A stretch of DNA of 64,000 bases from Verrucomicrobiaceae bacterium. Lineage in GTDB: Bacteria > Verrucomicrobiota > Verrucomicrobiia > Verrucomicrobiales > Verrucomicrobiaceae. Location: contig JAIBCL010000009.1 in assembly GCA_019694165.1 (NCBI GenBank), positions 186,001-250,000 on the forward strand. The letters are read 5' to 3'. Positions 42,926 to 52,249 of the stretch are shown here, in pieces. Within the stretch, counting starts at the first letter, position 1. Each line of letters begins with the position of its first letter. The translations under genes and the position numbers were made by a program. The notes below the pieces were generated by a model that worked only from the letters and a program-made list of their open reading frames with translations, made no database searches and was not told where the DNA came from.

Positions 42926-44434
42926 CTACCTCGCTGACGGAACAGCGACCGTGTAGCTGATGTCATCGAGAAAGATTCTCACCATCTGGCCGCCGACCTG
43001 CGACGTGAAGAGACCGAAGCGATCCAAGATGGCACCCTGCTTTTTTGCGCCGGGCTTCAATGGCAGGGAGACCGACTCGGTCCCGAGCGTCACATGCATT
43101 TCGCCATTGGCATTGTTCGCCTGGGGATCATAGACAAGCGACCAGTCGAACACCTTGCCGGGCGTGAGGATCGGGCCTTGCTCGACCTTTGCCCGGGTGC
43201 CTTTCGCCGTCGTGAGCGCGGGGACAAAATAGTGACCGATGCGGGTTGGGCCGCCGACATGGATGCCGACAAAGTTTCCGGCTTCATCGGGCGATCGCTC
43301 CTTGCCCGGGCTGCTGAACCAGCCAAAGAGCATGTCGCTGTCCGGTCCCGCAGCCACGAGTTTCACCTTTCCGCGCGCTTCGAGGCGCTGGTCGAGATTC
43401 AGTGGCCCGACACGATCCGCGTAATAGCCGAACTCGCCGGATCGCCAGAGTCCGCCGCCCACTTCGCCCGGAGCCGCGCCACCCGCATGATTCGTGTCCG
43501 CGCTCCAGCCAAAGTCATGCGCGCCGGTCACCTCGCGGTCTTCATAAGTCGCGCGATTGCCGTTCGCGACCCAGTCGGGATCCTTCGCGAAATCCTCAGC
43601 GTGGCCGTCGATGGCGAGGTCGTCGAAAAACAACGTCGCCGCGCCGCCGGACTTCATCATGTTCGCCACGCCGAAGCGATCGAAGGTGGCGCCTTCGATC
43701 TTGAAGCCGGGCGTCACGTCGATGGTGAACGTGGTCGTGTTCGGAAACCTGGCCTGCGCCTCTTTTTGCGCGGCCTCGCTGAGCGCGCCGTAGTCCTGCG
43801 TGGTGTGCGCATCGCTTTGCATCGTGAAGACGAACTGCCCGTTGCCATCCGCCGCCTGCGGATCGTAAGCCAGGGTCCAGTCATAGCGGGTGCCGTCGTT
43901 CCTCAAAGGCGTGGGGCGGAACTTCCCAGGCAGATACGGCGTGACGAAGGTGCCGCACGATTTGTTCGTGTTCGTGATCAGCCGCAACGCGAGGCGGCCG
44001 CCTTTCCCCTCAAAATCAAAATCCAGCCCAAGCGATCCGATCGGCCTGCCGCTGCCGCCCGGCTGCTGCGAATTGAAGAAACCGAAGAACACGCCGGCGC
44101 CCGGCTGACACTGTGTGATCACGAAGCTGCCGGACGCCGAGAACTTGTCGTCGAGCGTCTTCGTCGAAATCGCCCGCGCATACGAGGCGTGCTTCGTCGA
44201 GCGCTGAATCCGCCCGCCGATTTCGCCCGCCGCCCTGCCGGCATGATTCGTGGCGCTGTAGCCGAAGTCCTGCTTCACCGTCGGCATCCGCTTGGGCGTG
44301 ATATGGTTGTTGCGTCCTTCCCATCCTGGATCGCGATCGAAGTGCTCGGTCTTCAACGGCGTCGCGTCGCGTGCCGTCGCGATGCCGCAGAAAAAAACCA
44401 TCATGCAAACAGCCGGCGAGTTCATCTTTCTCAT
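42926..44434 (-). CDS. Secreted protein with two tandem LamG-like domains
   Basis: A 502-residue protein with a signal peptide ('MRKMNSPAVCMMVFFCGIATA'). The mature protein is a tandem duplication. Each half begins with a 'DP.W...N' segment, continues with 'DFG(Y/W)SA.TNHAG.AA.GE(I/V)GG' and 'R(S/D)', and ends with 'FFDD(L/I)' or 'FLDD(I)'. The beta-rich content and the phrase 'FDWSLVYDPQANNANGEMHV' resemble concanavalin/LamG-type carbohydrate-binding domains. A GTG at 44470 overlaps the upstream stop, so translation may be coupled; the ATG at 44434 gives the better signal peptide. It belongs to a minus-strand trio with an unknown secreted protein and a sulfatase. Confidence 0.7.
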   Translation of the reverse strand: MRKMNSPAVCMMVFFCGIATARDATPLKTEHFDRDPGWEGRNNHITPKRMPTVKQDFGYSATNHAGRAAGEIGGRIQRSTKHASYARAISTKTLDDKFSASGSFVITQCQPGAGVFFGFFNSQQPGGSGRPIGSLGLDFDFEGKGGRLALRLITNTNKSCGTFVTPYLPGKFRPTPLRNDGTRYDWTLAYDPQAADGNGQFVFTMQSDAHTTQDYGALSEAAQKEAQARFPNTTTFTIDVTPGFKIEGATFDRFGVANMMKSGGAATLFFDDLAIDGHAEDFAKDPDWVANGNRATYEDREVTGAHDFGWSADTNHAGGAAPGEVGGGLWRSGEFGYYADRVGPLNLDQRLEARGKVKLVAAGPDSDMLFGWFSSPGKERSPDEAGNFVGIHVGGPTRIGHYFVPALTTAKGTRAKVEQGPILTPGKVFDWSLVYDPQANNANGEMHVTLGTESVSLPLKPGAKKQGAILDRFGLFTSQVGGQMVRIFLDDISYTVAVPSAR

Positions 44435-44466
44435 ACGGCAACGCAAAACGACAAGACCGCTTGGCT

Positions 44467-45528
44467 TCACTCACCACGTTCGCACAACTCGCGATAGATC
44501 TCCGCGATCTCCTGAAATGGCCCGGCGTAATAACCGCGGTATTCCTCGCCGCGCTTGAGGCTTTCGTAGAATGACCGTCCGCGCCCGTCATGAGCCGCGG
44601 CACGCGAGTTTTCGTGCAGGATGTAGAGATCGCTGCTGAATCCGCCGAGCAATCCAGGCCGCGCGGTGGAGCGGATCAGTTTCATCGCGGCCCGGTTCCG
44701 ACCTGCGGGCAGCGGCATGTTTTTCTCCGCGTCGTCATATCCCGGATAGCCGCCGCGTTCCGTCGCCGAGTAATCCCAGGCGACGGCGACGAGATCCCAA
44801 ACGACCGGTTTGTCGCCGCGATTGCGCGCCTCCACCCATTTGCGAAGCGTCTCCGCACCAAAGCCAGCTTGGCGCCAGTCCTCCTCATTCCGTCGCCCAT
44901 GACAAAACGCGCTCCATGTATCCGCCACACCGCGGTCAAATGGCGGGTCGAGCGATTCGTCGGGTTGCAATCCGAGGCGGATCATTCCTGACGGAAAGGC
45001 CTTCGCCAGCAAGTCGAGACCCGTGCCTTGATCCCCCCGTTTCGATGCGATGTCGTAGATCGCGAGCAGCGTGACACGAAGCTCATCGCGAAAGAATGCC
45101 GCCAGCTCGCGCAGCTCCGACTCGGTCCACACTGGCGTCCCCGCTTTGTCATACATCCGCAGCACCAGCGCCGGGACGATTTCCACCGACGCCGGACACG
45201 CCGCGCGCCAGCGACGGAAAAGCGTCCGCGCCTCATTGATCGGAAGCTCGCGATGATAAATGAGATACAGCCGGTTTGCCGCATACCTGGTCGAGAGAAG
45301 TCGTGCAGCATTCATGACCTCGATTTCCGCCGGCATTGCTGTCGCGGCGAACTCGGCGCCGAAGTAGTTCCTCTGCGTGAAAAGACCGAGCGAGGCGTGC
45401 AGCCAGAACGAACGCTCAAACGGCACGGCAGATTCCTCGCTTCTTGATACGACGACGCTGCCGGCGACAACGCACAGCAGCACCATCAAGCGACCAACAG
45501 CAACCATGCGCACTGTACGTTCACGCAA
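44467..45528 (-). CDS. Secreted protein of unknown function
   Basis: A 353-residue protein with an N-terminal signal or anchor ('LMVLLCVVAGSVVVS'). The rest looks like an alpha/beta-barrel enzyme, with 'RLYLIYHRELPINEARTLFR', 'ASVEIVPALVLRMYD', 'LRVTLLAIYDIASK' and 'KPVVWDLVAVAWDYSATERG'. A string of Tyr/Arg/Gly follows near the C-terminus. I do not recognise a family. Position between a LamG-like protein and a sulfatase suggests glycan processing. Two later ATGs (45507, 45486) are alternative starts. Confidence 0.6.
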   Translation of the reverse strand: MRERTVRMVAVGRLMVLLCVVAGSVVVSRSEESAVPFERSFWLHASLGLFTQRNYFGAEFAATAMPAEIEVMNAARLLSTRYAANRLYLIYHRELPINEARTLFRRWRAACPASVEIVPALVLRMYDKAGTPVWTESELRELAAFFRDELRVTLLAIYDIASKRGDQGTGLDLLAKAFPSGMIRLGLQPDESLDPPFDRGVADTWSAFCHGRRNEEDWRQAGFGAETLRKWVEARNRGDKPVVWDLVAVAWDYSATERGGYPGYDDAEKNMPLPAGRNRAAMKLIRSTARPGLLGGFSSDLYILHENSRAAAHDGRGRSFYESLKRGEEYRGYYAGPFQEIAEIYRELCERGE

Positions 45529-45560
45529 CGGACGCTGTTGCCGGCTGCCACGTCACAGAC

Positions 45561-47396
45561 TCAAGGAATCTTGAGCGTGAGCACCACCGAACGCACCTCC
45601 ATCACCGTCTTGCCGGGAATCTCCAGCGCACGCAGCAAGAGCTGACCGGTTCCTTTGCTCAGACGCATCGTTCCGAGACTCAGCGAATGGAACTCACGCA
45701 TGTACGACTCCGATTTGCGCGGTACGCGATCCTGGCTGTCGATCAGCGGCGGGAACCAGCCTGGCGCCACCTTGCCTTTGATGCTGGCGTCACCGTCGTT
45801 GAACGAGAGTTCGATCTCTGAACCCGCATCTTCCAACGGGCAGGCATACAGAACTTCCACGGCGTAGTCGCCCGTGGTGTGCACATCGATGTTCCAGGTC
45901 ATCGAGTCGTCCTTGCCTGTCCAGTTCACGAAGTAGGAACAGTTCGGCGCGCCCGCACTTCGCTTCACACCGCCATGCGGCACGCCATCTCGCGCAGGCA
46001 GCGTCGTGCGGGGAAACTCGGCGTAGCCGACGGTATACGGGCGAGCGTCCGGCGCATTGCCATCACCTTTCGCCTTCCCTTTGCCTTTTCCTTTCGCGAC
46101 TGGCGCATCGCCAAACATCTCCTTCTTCCATGCCGCGACTTCTTGCACGAGCCGCGCCGCGACCTCCGGCTTTTCCTCGGTGATCGCCTTCGTCTGGCCA
46201 GGATCGGCGATCATGTCAAAAAGCGCGCCCGCATTGTCGAGGCGGTACTGCTGCGTGCGCGCGCTGACGTTTCCGCCCCATGTGGAGAAAATCGTGCGGT
46301 CGGGCCAGATCCCCTTTTGATTCGTGAGCAGCGGCGTGAGGTCGCGACCATCGAGCGGCTTGTCACCCACATGCTTCACACCCGTGAGCGATGCGAGCGT
46401 CGGCAGAATGTCGATCGCACCGCTGATTTCCTTCACCAGATGGCCCTTCGGCAGTTTCGTCGGCCACGAGATGAAGAAGGTGGAGCGCACGCCGCCTTCG
46501 TCGGTCTGGCCTTTCTTCCCCTTCATGCCGCCATTCCAGCGCCAGGTGTTCGGACCGTTGTCGGAGAAATAGACGACGATGGTGTTCTCTCGCAGCGCGA
46601 GTTCGTCAAGACGCTTCAGCACGCGGCCCACGTTCCAGTCGAGATTCTCCATCATCGCGAGCACGCAGCGCGTCTCGTCGAGTTCCTCCGGATTTCCTTC
46701 GAGGGCGCGCATCGAGATCGAGCTTTCCTTGAAGCGGTTCCAGTACTCGTCCGGAACGCAAAAAGGCGAGTGCGGCGTGTTGTAGGGAATGTAGCAGAGG
46801 AAGGGCTTCTCCTTGTTCTTCGCGATGAAATCGATCGCATGGTTCGTCAGGTCGTCGGAGATGAAGCCCTTGCCGCGCACCGGTTGCCCGTTCTGCTCGA
46901 GCGGCGGATCGAAATACTCGCCCCAGTGGCCGGAGGTGAAGCCGTAGTATTCATCGAAGCCTCGTGCATTCGGATGATACGGCCACTGGCTGCCATTGTG
47001 CCATTTGCCAAACGCCCCCGTGGAGTAGCCTGCCGCCTTGAATGAATCAGCGATGGTTTTCACGTCCGTGTTCAATCGCTCCTGCCCCGTCGAGACACCG
47101 CGCACACCGCCACGCGGATGGTAGCGGCCCGTCAAGAACTCCGCCCGCGTCGGCGAGCAAACCGGGCAGACATAGAAGCGATCCAGCTTCACGCCGTTTC
47201 GCGCGATGGAGTCAATGTTCGGCGTCTTCAGATTCGCGTTGCCGTTTTCGCTGTAGTCGCCCCAGCCGGAGTCATCCGCGAGGAAGATGAGAACATTCGG
47301 ACGTTTTGCCGCGACGGATGGCATGGCGGGCATGGCCAGAATGAGAGCTAACAGAACGCGCGCGAGCGTAGTGCGGGTGATGCGAGGAGAGGACAT
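45561..47396 (-). CDS. Secreted sulfatase with C-terminal accessory domain
   Basis: A 611-residue protein with a signal peptide ('LARVLLALILAMPAMPSVAA'). The sulfatase core has 'PNVLIFLADDSGWGD', the formylglycine motif 'CSPTR' (residues 80-84 in 'PVCSPTRAEFLTGRY'), 'TGAFGKWHNG' and 'VVYFSDNGPN'. A Lys/Gly linker ('KGKGKGKAKGDG') separates a ~150-residue beta-rich domain ('SMTWNIDVHTTGDYAVEVLY', 'SLGTMRLSKGTGQLLLRALE') resembling a CBM-like jelly roll. Last domain and linker are unusual for simple arylsulfatases. Divergent from the nitrilase gene and upstream of the unknown secreted protein. Confidence 0.92.
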   Translation of the reverse strand: MSSPRITRTTLARVLLALILAMPAMPSVAAKRPNVLIFLADDSGWGDYSENGNANLKTPNIDSIARNGVKLDRFYVCPVCSPTRAEFLTGRYHPRGGVRGVSTGQERLNTDVKTIADSFKAAGYSTGAFGKWHNGSQWPYHPNARGFDEYYGFTSGHWGEYFDPPLEQNGQPVRGKGFISDDLTNHAIDFIAKNKEKPFLCYIPYNTPHSPFCVPDEYWNRFKESSISMRALEGNPEELDETRCVLAMMENLDWNVGRVLKRLDELALRENTIVVYFSDNGPNTWRWNGGMKGKKGQTDEGGVRSTFFISWPTKLPKGHLVKEISGAIDILPTLASLTGVKHVGDKPLDGRDLTPLLTNQKGIWPDRTIFSTWGGNVSARTQQYRLDNAGALFDMIADPGQTKAITEEKPEVAARLVQEVAAWKKEMFGDAPVAKGKGKGKAKGDGNAPDARPYTVGYAEFPRTTLPARDGVPHGGVKRSAGAPNCSYFVNWTGKDDSMTWNIDVHTTGDYAVEVLYACPLEDAGSEIELSFNDGDASIKGKVAPGWFPPLIDSQDRVPRKSESYMREFHSLSLGTMRLSKGTGQLLLRALEIPGKTVMEVRSVVLTLKIP

Positions 47397-47547
47397 GCCT
47401 GCCTAACGGAGGAGTCGCAGGCATCTTGCTTCCGCCCGCAGGTGCGGGAGCATGATCTTTTGACCGGGTGCGGACGACAACAGCGGCCGCCGTCAAATTC
47501 AAACGCCGTGCTTGCCAGCGTTCCCGGACTGTGCGCAAAGTGCGGCC

Positions 47548-48396
47548 ATGCGTATAGCCCATTGCCAGTATGAATCGTGGTGCGGAGACTTCGACCACAA
47601 CCTCAAGCGTTTCGAGGAAGGTCTCCGGCGCGCGGATGACGAGCACGCGGACATTGTGTCATTCCCGGAGTGCTTTCTCACCGGCTACCCGGATACCGAG
47701 GACGAGGCGCGCCGCGGCGCGTTTCCCGCGCACGGGGATGTGATGGCGCGCGTGCTCGACGTGACGAGCCGTCACGAAGCGCTGGCCATCGTGGGCTTCA
47801 ATGAATCGCGCGGGACCGACCTCTACAACACTGCGGTAGTCGCCCATCGCGGTCACGCCCTGGGTCTCTACAGCAAGTGCGCGGCCTATCAGAAGTTTCA
47901 CAAACAGGGCCGCGCCTTTCCGGTGTGGGAGCACAAGGGTGTCAAGTTCGGCGTGCTCATCTGTGCCGACGGAGGCTACATCGATCCCGCGCGCATTCTC
48001 GCGCTGAAAGGCGCTCGCCTGATTTTCGCGCCGCACTTCAACGCCGTCGGCCCGCCGGGATTGCTTCCCCATTTCATGAAGGTACGCGCCGACCACACCG
48101 CGCGTGCCGTGGAGAACAGCGTCTATTTCGTGCGTGGAAACAACGTGGTGCTCGACCCCGCGAAGAGCGGCCTTACGAACGGGGTGACGGTGGGCTACGG
48201 CGACAGCTATATCCTCGATCCCGGCGGTGAGATCGTCGCCCGCAGCCGCAGGCATGTGGAGGACTTCATCATGGCCGACATCGACCTGACGAAGGGTCCC
48301 GATCGGGCCTGGGGTCTGACGAAGTCCGCATGGAGCTTCCGCGAGTTCGGCCCGGTTCTCGCGGAGGCCATGAAAGAGTCAACGGCGGCCGGCTGA
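47548..48396 (+). CDS. Carbon-nitrogen hydrolase (nitrilase superfamily)
   Basis: A 282-residue cytoplasmic amidase-like protein. The Glu-Lys-Cys triad is visible: Glu41 in 'VSFPECFLTGYP', Lys110 in 'GLYSKCAAYQKFH' and Cys139 in 'GVLICADGGYIDPARIL'. The C-terminal part ('AVENSVYFVRGNNV', 'GDSYILDPGGEIVARS') is standard for the fold. The substrate cannot be inferred; relatives hydrolyse omega-amides, N-carbamyl compounds or nitriles. The ATG at 47548 begins directly at the first strand (MRIAHCQYES); the frame opens 36 nt earlier. Confidence 0.9.
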   Translation: MRIAHCQYESWCGDFDHNLKRFEEGLRRADDEHADIVSFPECFLTGYPDTEDEARRGAFPAHGDVMARVLDVTSRHEALAIVGFNESRGTDLYNTAVVAHRGHALGLYSKCAAYQKFHKQGRAFPVWEHKGVKFGVLICADGGYIDPARILALKGARLIFAPHFNAVGPPGLLPHFMKVRADHTARAVENSVYFVRGNNVVLDPAKSGLTNGVTVGYGDSYILDPGGEIVARSRRHVEDFIMADIDLTKGPDRAWGLTKSAWSFREFGPVLAEAMKESTAAG

Positions 48397-48521
48397 GGGA
48401 ATGGTGGCGGACAGTCGACCGGCCGGAGCCTCACGTCAGATCTTGGAGTGGCGGAGAGAAGCGAGCTGCGAAGATGTGAGGGGCCACAGAGTCTGCTCGC
48501 AGCTTCAACTCCCGAACCCGT

Positions 48522-49289
48522 TCAATACCATCCGAATGGATCCTCATTCTCGCTGCCTCCGTTCAGGCTGTAGGCGGTGCGGTAGTTCATCGCCTGGCGG
48601 CTGCGCGGGCGGCAACGGTGACCGAGGAGCCAGCCGGGGCCGCTTGTCCAACGGTAGTCTTCATCGCGGGGGGCAGATGCGGCATCGCCGAGCAGCACGC
48701 AGCACCGTGGCTGCACAAAGCGGCAGGTCCAAGGAGAGTGATCAGTGATCAGCAGGTCCACCACGCGCGGCACGGCTTCGATGTCCTCGGGCAACCACAC
48801 GAGCTTCTCCGTCCACCATTCCGGGTACGTGCGCTCAAGCGCCGGATGATGCTGGCTGGTACGGTCGATGCGGAACGGATACGGATTCCTGCCCCACAGG
48901 AAAACCCGCCGTACTTGGGGCGAGTCGTGGATGATGCTGATGAGCCGCTCGTCGGGGGTACCTGCGCTGCTCAGAAATGCATTGTCGAAAGACTGGTCCC
49001 GTATGAGCCGGGACGCCATTTCAAACAAATCGGCCGCCTGCGATGGTGCCTGCAACTCGTGCCGGCATGTTGCGACATCGTTGGTCTCATCGGAGGTTGT
49101 CGAGGTGGAAATCCCCGCCGGTGAGATTCGAGGACGCGAAAACATCCTCGGGGCGAGGCGTTTCAAATCGATGGTGGGAACCAGGGACATCTGCGTGGCA
49201 ACCGCGGATGGCGTTCGGGAACCGGCTTGCAACTGGCGGCTATTGGACAATAGGGAAAACAATCCGTCAACTGACAAATGTTCCGACAA
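48522..49289 (-). CDS. Hypothetical protein
   Basis: An open frame of 255 codons with no family I recognise. The central and C-terminal parts look protein-like: 'RRVFLWGRNPYPFRIDR', 'PEWWTEKLVWLPEDIEAVPR', 'VVDLLITDHSPWTCRFVQPR' and a Cys pair in 'QPRCCVLLGD'. The first ~80 residues are low in hydrophobic content and may not be translated. No signal peptide or membrane helix. It is isolated, divergent from xylulokinase, and somewhat less GC-biased than its neighbours, so it could be acquired DNA. Confidence 0.45.
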   Translation of the reverse strand: MSEHLSVDGLFSLLSNSRQLQAGSRTPSAVATQMSLVPTIDLKRLAPRMFSRPRISPAGISTSTTSDETNDVATCRHELQAPSQAADLFEMASRLIRDQSFDNAFLSSAGTPDERLISIIHDSPQVRRVFLWGRNPYPFRIDRTSQHHPALERTYPEWWTEKLVWLPEDIEAVPRVVDLLITDHSPWTCRFVQPRCCVLLGDAASAPRDEDYRWTSGPGWLLGHRCRPRSRQAMNYRTAYSLNGGSENEDPFGWY

Positions 49290-49394
49290 GGCAAGGCGGT
49301 CAGGTCGCGGACCAACCCTGTCACGTCCCGTGATTCGTCATCCATTCGGTCCTTCGTCCTTGCCACCCGCCCACATCGCACTTTCTTGCCGGCC

Positions 49395-50885
49395 ATGTAT
49401 TTCCTCGGCATCGACAGCGGCACCCAGAGCACGAAGGCCATCGTGCTCGATCTCGACACGGGCAAGATCCTGGCCAGCGGCAGCAAGAGCTATGATCTCA
49501 TCAAAGGCCTGCCTGCGGGTCATCTCGAGCAGCACCCGCAGACGTGGATCGATGCCGTGGATGCGAGCGTGAAGCAGTGTCTCGCGAAGCTTGGCAAAAA
49601 GAAGTCGCTGATCCGCGGCATCGGCGTGAGCGGTCAGCAGCACGGGCTCGTGGCGCTCGATGCAAAGGATGAGGTCGTGCGTCCGGCGAAGCTGTGGTGC
49701 GACACTTCCACGCAGGCGCAGTGCGAGCAGATCGCGCACGAGTTTGGCGGACAGCCGGGCGTGATTCATCTCGCGGGCAATGCGATGCTGCCGGGCTACA
49801 CGATTCCTAAGCTGCTATGGATGAAGCAGAAGGAGTCGAAGAACTTTGCGAAGACGAAGACCATCCTGCTGCCGCACGATTACATCAATTTTTGGCTCTC
49901 CGGCGTGAAGCGCATGGAATACGGCGATGCATCGGGCATGGGCATCCTGAATGTGCGCACCCGCCAGTGGTGCCATGAGCTGACTGACTTCATCGACAAA
50001 AGTGTGCGCGACATGTTGCCGCCGCTCGGCTCATCGCGCGCTGTGCACGGAACGCTCCGCGCGGATCTCGCGAAGAAGTGGGGCCTCGGCGATGGCGTGA
50101 TCGTCAGTGCGGGCGGAGGCGACAACATGATGGGTGCGATTGGCACGGGGAACATCAAGCCCGGCGTCATTACCGCGAGCTTCGGCACGAGCGGCACGCT
50201 TTACGGCGTGGCTGGCGAAGCGGTGGTCGATGGTCAGGGCGAAGTGGCCGCTTTCTGCGACAGCACGGATCAGTGGTTGCCTCTGGTTTGCACCATGAAT
50301 GTGACTGTCGTCACCGAGCAGGTGCGCACGATGTTCGGATGGGATCACAAGAAGCTCGAAGCAGCCGTGAAGTCCGTGCCTGCAGGTGCGGATGGTTTGC
50401 TGATGCTGCCGTATTTGAATGGCGAGCGCACACCGAACCTGCCGAATGGTTCCGGCGTGCTGCACGGCATGAGAACGACGAACACGACGCCGGCTCATCT
50501 TGCTCGCGCAGCGATGGAAGGCGCGACGCTCGGTCTCGCGTATGGTTTGAAGCGCTTCCGCGATCTCGGGATGTCGCCGAAGGAAATCCGACTCACCGGC
50601 GGCGGCAGCAAGAGCGCCGTGTGGCGGCAGATCGCGGCGGATGCTTTCAATGCGGAGGTCGTCACGCTCTCGACGGCTGAAGGCGCGGCACTCGGTGGTG
50701 CCATCCAGGCCGCGTATGCGCAAGCCGGTGGCAAGGTGAGCTACGACAAATTGTGCAAACAACTCGTGAAGCTCGACGAGAAGACGCGCTGCAAGCCGAA
50801 CAAGAAAACCGCCGCCATCTACGCCGCTCAGCTTGAGCGGCAGATGGAACTCACGGGCCGTCTTCAGCAGGCGGGCTGGTTGTGA
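49395..50885 (+). CDS. xylB: Xylulokinase
   Basis: A FGGY-family sugar kinase of 496 residues that phosphorylates D-xylulose. It starts 'MYFLGIDSGTQSTKAIVLDL', with the FGGY N-domain Asp-Gly phosphate loop. It continues with 'GIGVSGQQHGLVALD' (the S-G-Q-x-H-G xylulokinase motif), 'KLWCDTSTQAQCEQIA', 'GDASGMGILN', 'ASFGTSGTLYGVAG', 'MLPYLNGERTPNLPNGSG' and 'IRLTGGGSKSAVWRQIAADA'. No xylose isomerase is adjacent. The frame begins 117 nt earlier, but only the ATG at 49395 starts at the conserved strand. Confidence 0.93.
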   Translation: MYFLGIDSGTQSTKAIVLDLDTGKILASGSKSYDLIKGLPAGHLEQHPQTWIDAVDASVKQCLAKLGKKKSLIRGIGVSGQQHGLVALDAKDEVVRPAKLWCDTSTQAQCEQIAHEFGGQPGVIHLAGNAMLPGYTIPKLLWMKQKESKNFAKTKTILLPHDYINFWLSGVKRMEYGDASGMGILNVRTRQWCHELTDFIDKSVRDMLPPLGSSRAVHGTLRADLAKKWGLGDGVIVSAGGGDNMMGAIGTGNIKPGVITASFGTSGTLYGVAGEAVVDGQGEVAAFCDSTDQWLPLVCTMNVTVVTEQVRTMFGWDHKKLEAAVKSVPAGADGLLMLPYLNGERTPNLPNGSGVLHGMRTTNTTPAHLARAAMEGATLGLAYGLKRFRDLGMSPKEIRLTGGGSKSAVWRQIAADAFNAEVVTLSTAEGAALGGAIQAAYAQAGGKVSYDKLCKQLVKLDEKTRCKPNKKTAAIYAAQLERQMELTGRLQQAGWL

Positions 50886-50931
50886 CAACGCGCTGGTTGC
50901 TCATCGAAAGTGAGAAGCTACCCTTGTCCGC

Positions 50932-51252
50932 ATGACTGCCGCCACCGCACCATCTCATGTCCAGATCGACGCACAGGGCGTCGCTTGGATTGATCACACG
51001 GGTCTGCGTGTGCTGGACCTCGCGAGAGAGCATCTGGCTCACGGCTGGGACGCAGAGATGCTGGCTGACAATCATCCGCCGCTGACTCTTGCCCAGGCCC
51101 ATTCCGCGCTGGCGTGGTTCTACGATAATCAGCGTGACTTCGAGATCGAAATGTCGCGCAGAGATGCAGTGGCGAATGAGTTCGCGCCAAAGGCGGAAGA
51201 AGGATCACTGCAGACGCGGCTCCGTGCGATTAAAGCCACGCGTCGTGCATGA
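50932..51252 (+). CDS. DUF433 family protein (antitoxin-like)
   Basis: A 106-residue protein with the DUF433-type layout: an N-terminal 'HVQIDAQGVAWIDHTGLRV' strand pair and a winged-helix-like part ('LAREHLAHGWDAEMLADNHP', 'LTLAQAHSALAWFYDNQRDF'). DUF433 proteins are usually the antitoxin partner of PIN-like DUF5615 proteins. The gene overlaps the next start by four bases (ATGA, 51249-51252), the arrangement expected of a toxin-antitoxin pair. Confidence 0.85.
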   Translation: MTAATAPSHVQIDAQGVAWIDHTGLRVLDLAREHLAHGWDAEMLADNHPPLTLAQAHSALAWFYDNQRDFEIEMSRRDAVANEFAPKAEEGSLQTRLRAIKATRRA

Positions 51253-51593
51253 GCCAGGGGCTTTACATGGATGTGCATGTGCCCATGACGATCACCAAAG
51301 CGCTGCGACGCCGCGGTTTTGATGTGCTCAGGGCGCAGGACGATGGAGCGGAGCGATTTCCTGATCCGCAGCTGTTGGATCGAGCGGACGAACTGAAGCG
51401 CATCCTCTTCACTCAAGACGAAGACTTCCTCGTGGAAGCCTCTCGACGTATGGAGGCAGGAGAACGGTTCGCCACCGTTGTTTACGCCCATCAGTTCACG
51501 GCGATCGGGCAATGTGTGAACGATCTCGCTCTTTTGTTGGAGGCGATCACTCCTGACGAGGCGCAAGGCCAGTTGGTTTACCTCCCGCTCTGA
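51249..51593 (+). CDS. DUF5615 PIN-like protein (toxin-like)
   Basis: A 114-residue PIN-like protein. 'GLYMDVHVPMTITKALRRRG' carries the first acidic residue. 'DVLRAQDDGAERFPDPQLL' and 'ILFTQDEDFLVEASR' carry further Asp residues of the metal site. It is the downstream partner of the DUF433 gene. Related modules are presumed RNases with an antitoxin, but activity is inferred. The last gene of the pair ends two bases before the acyltransferase start. Confidence 0.85.
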   Translation: MSQGLYMDVHVPMTITKALRRRGFDVLRAQDDGAERFPDPQLLDRADELKRILFTQDEDFLVEASRRMEAGERFATVVYAHQFTAIGQCVNDLALLLEAITPDEAQGQLVYLPL

Positions 51594-51595
51594 CG

Positions 51596-52249
51596 ATGGC
51601 GAAAATCCGCATCAAATCCGCCGGCAAGATTCTCTCGTGGGTGGTGCGTGCACTCGTCTTCACGTTGAAGTTCGAGGTGGAGGATCGCGCGAAGACGTTT
51701 GGCCGGCTGCATGGCGGGCACATCTGGACCTTCTGGCATAATCGCATGCTGATCGTGCCGTGGATTCACGAGGAGTGGTTCGATCACGTGAAGGGCGCGA
51801 TTCTCGCGAGCCCGAGCGCTGACGGACAGATCATCGCCGACTTGTGTGCGGAGTTTGGCCTCACGCCGGTGCGCGGATCCAGCTCGAAGCCGCTGAAGGG
51901 CATGAGCGCGCTCATCGAACTCGCCGCACACATCAAGACCGATCACGATGTCGGCATCACGCCGGATGGACCGCGTGGTCCTTGCTACGCGCTGCAGCCG
52001 GGCGTCATCAAGTTGGCCCAGCTCACCGGCGCGCGTATTATGCCGCTGCATATCAATTACCAGCGGGCGATTTGTTTCCCCACCTGGGATCGCTTCATGG
52101 TGCCGCTGCCGTTCAGCAAGGTGACGATCACCTTTGATGAATCGCACACCGTCCCGCGCCGCATGACGGAAGAAGAATTCGAGGAGCAGCGGGTGAAGAT
52201 CGAGCGAATCATGGTCGGAGGAGTGGTTGAACCAAATTCATCCTGTTAA
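51596..52249 (+). CDS. DUF374 family lysophospholipid-acyltransferase-like protein
   Basis: A 217-residue protein with one N-terminal hydrophobic helix ('[15 protein letters not shown]'). DUF374 signatures are '[15 protein letters not shown]', '[17 protein letters not shown]', '[20 protein letters not shown]' and the acyltransferase-like '[13 protein letters not shown]'. Members are likely membrane acyltransferases acting in lipid A or phospholipid synthesis. The start lies two bases after the DUF5615 stop. The last codons run into the tandem ATCCTG repeat that precedes folD. Confidence 0.88.
   Translation: MAKIRIKSAGKILSWVVRALVFTLKFEVEDRAKTFGRLHGGHIWTFWHNRMLIVPWIHEEWFDHVKGAILASPSADGQIIADLCAEFGLTPVRGSSSKPLKGMSALIELAAHIKTDHDVGITPDGPRGPCYALQPGVIKLAQLTGARIMPLHINYQRAICFPTWDRFMVPLPFSKVTITFDESHTVPRRMTEEEFEEQRVKIERIMVGGVVEPNSSC

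Noticed and set aside
43094..44497. 467-codon open frame on the plus strand
   Set aside because: It is antisense to the tandem LamG-like gene, with Arg/His-rich shadow composition.
45879..47045. 388-codon open frame on the plus strand
   Set aside because: It is antisense to the sulfatase with an intact CSPTR motif.
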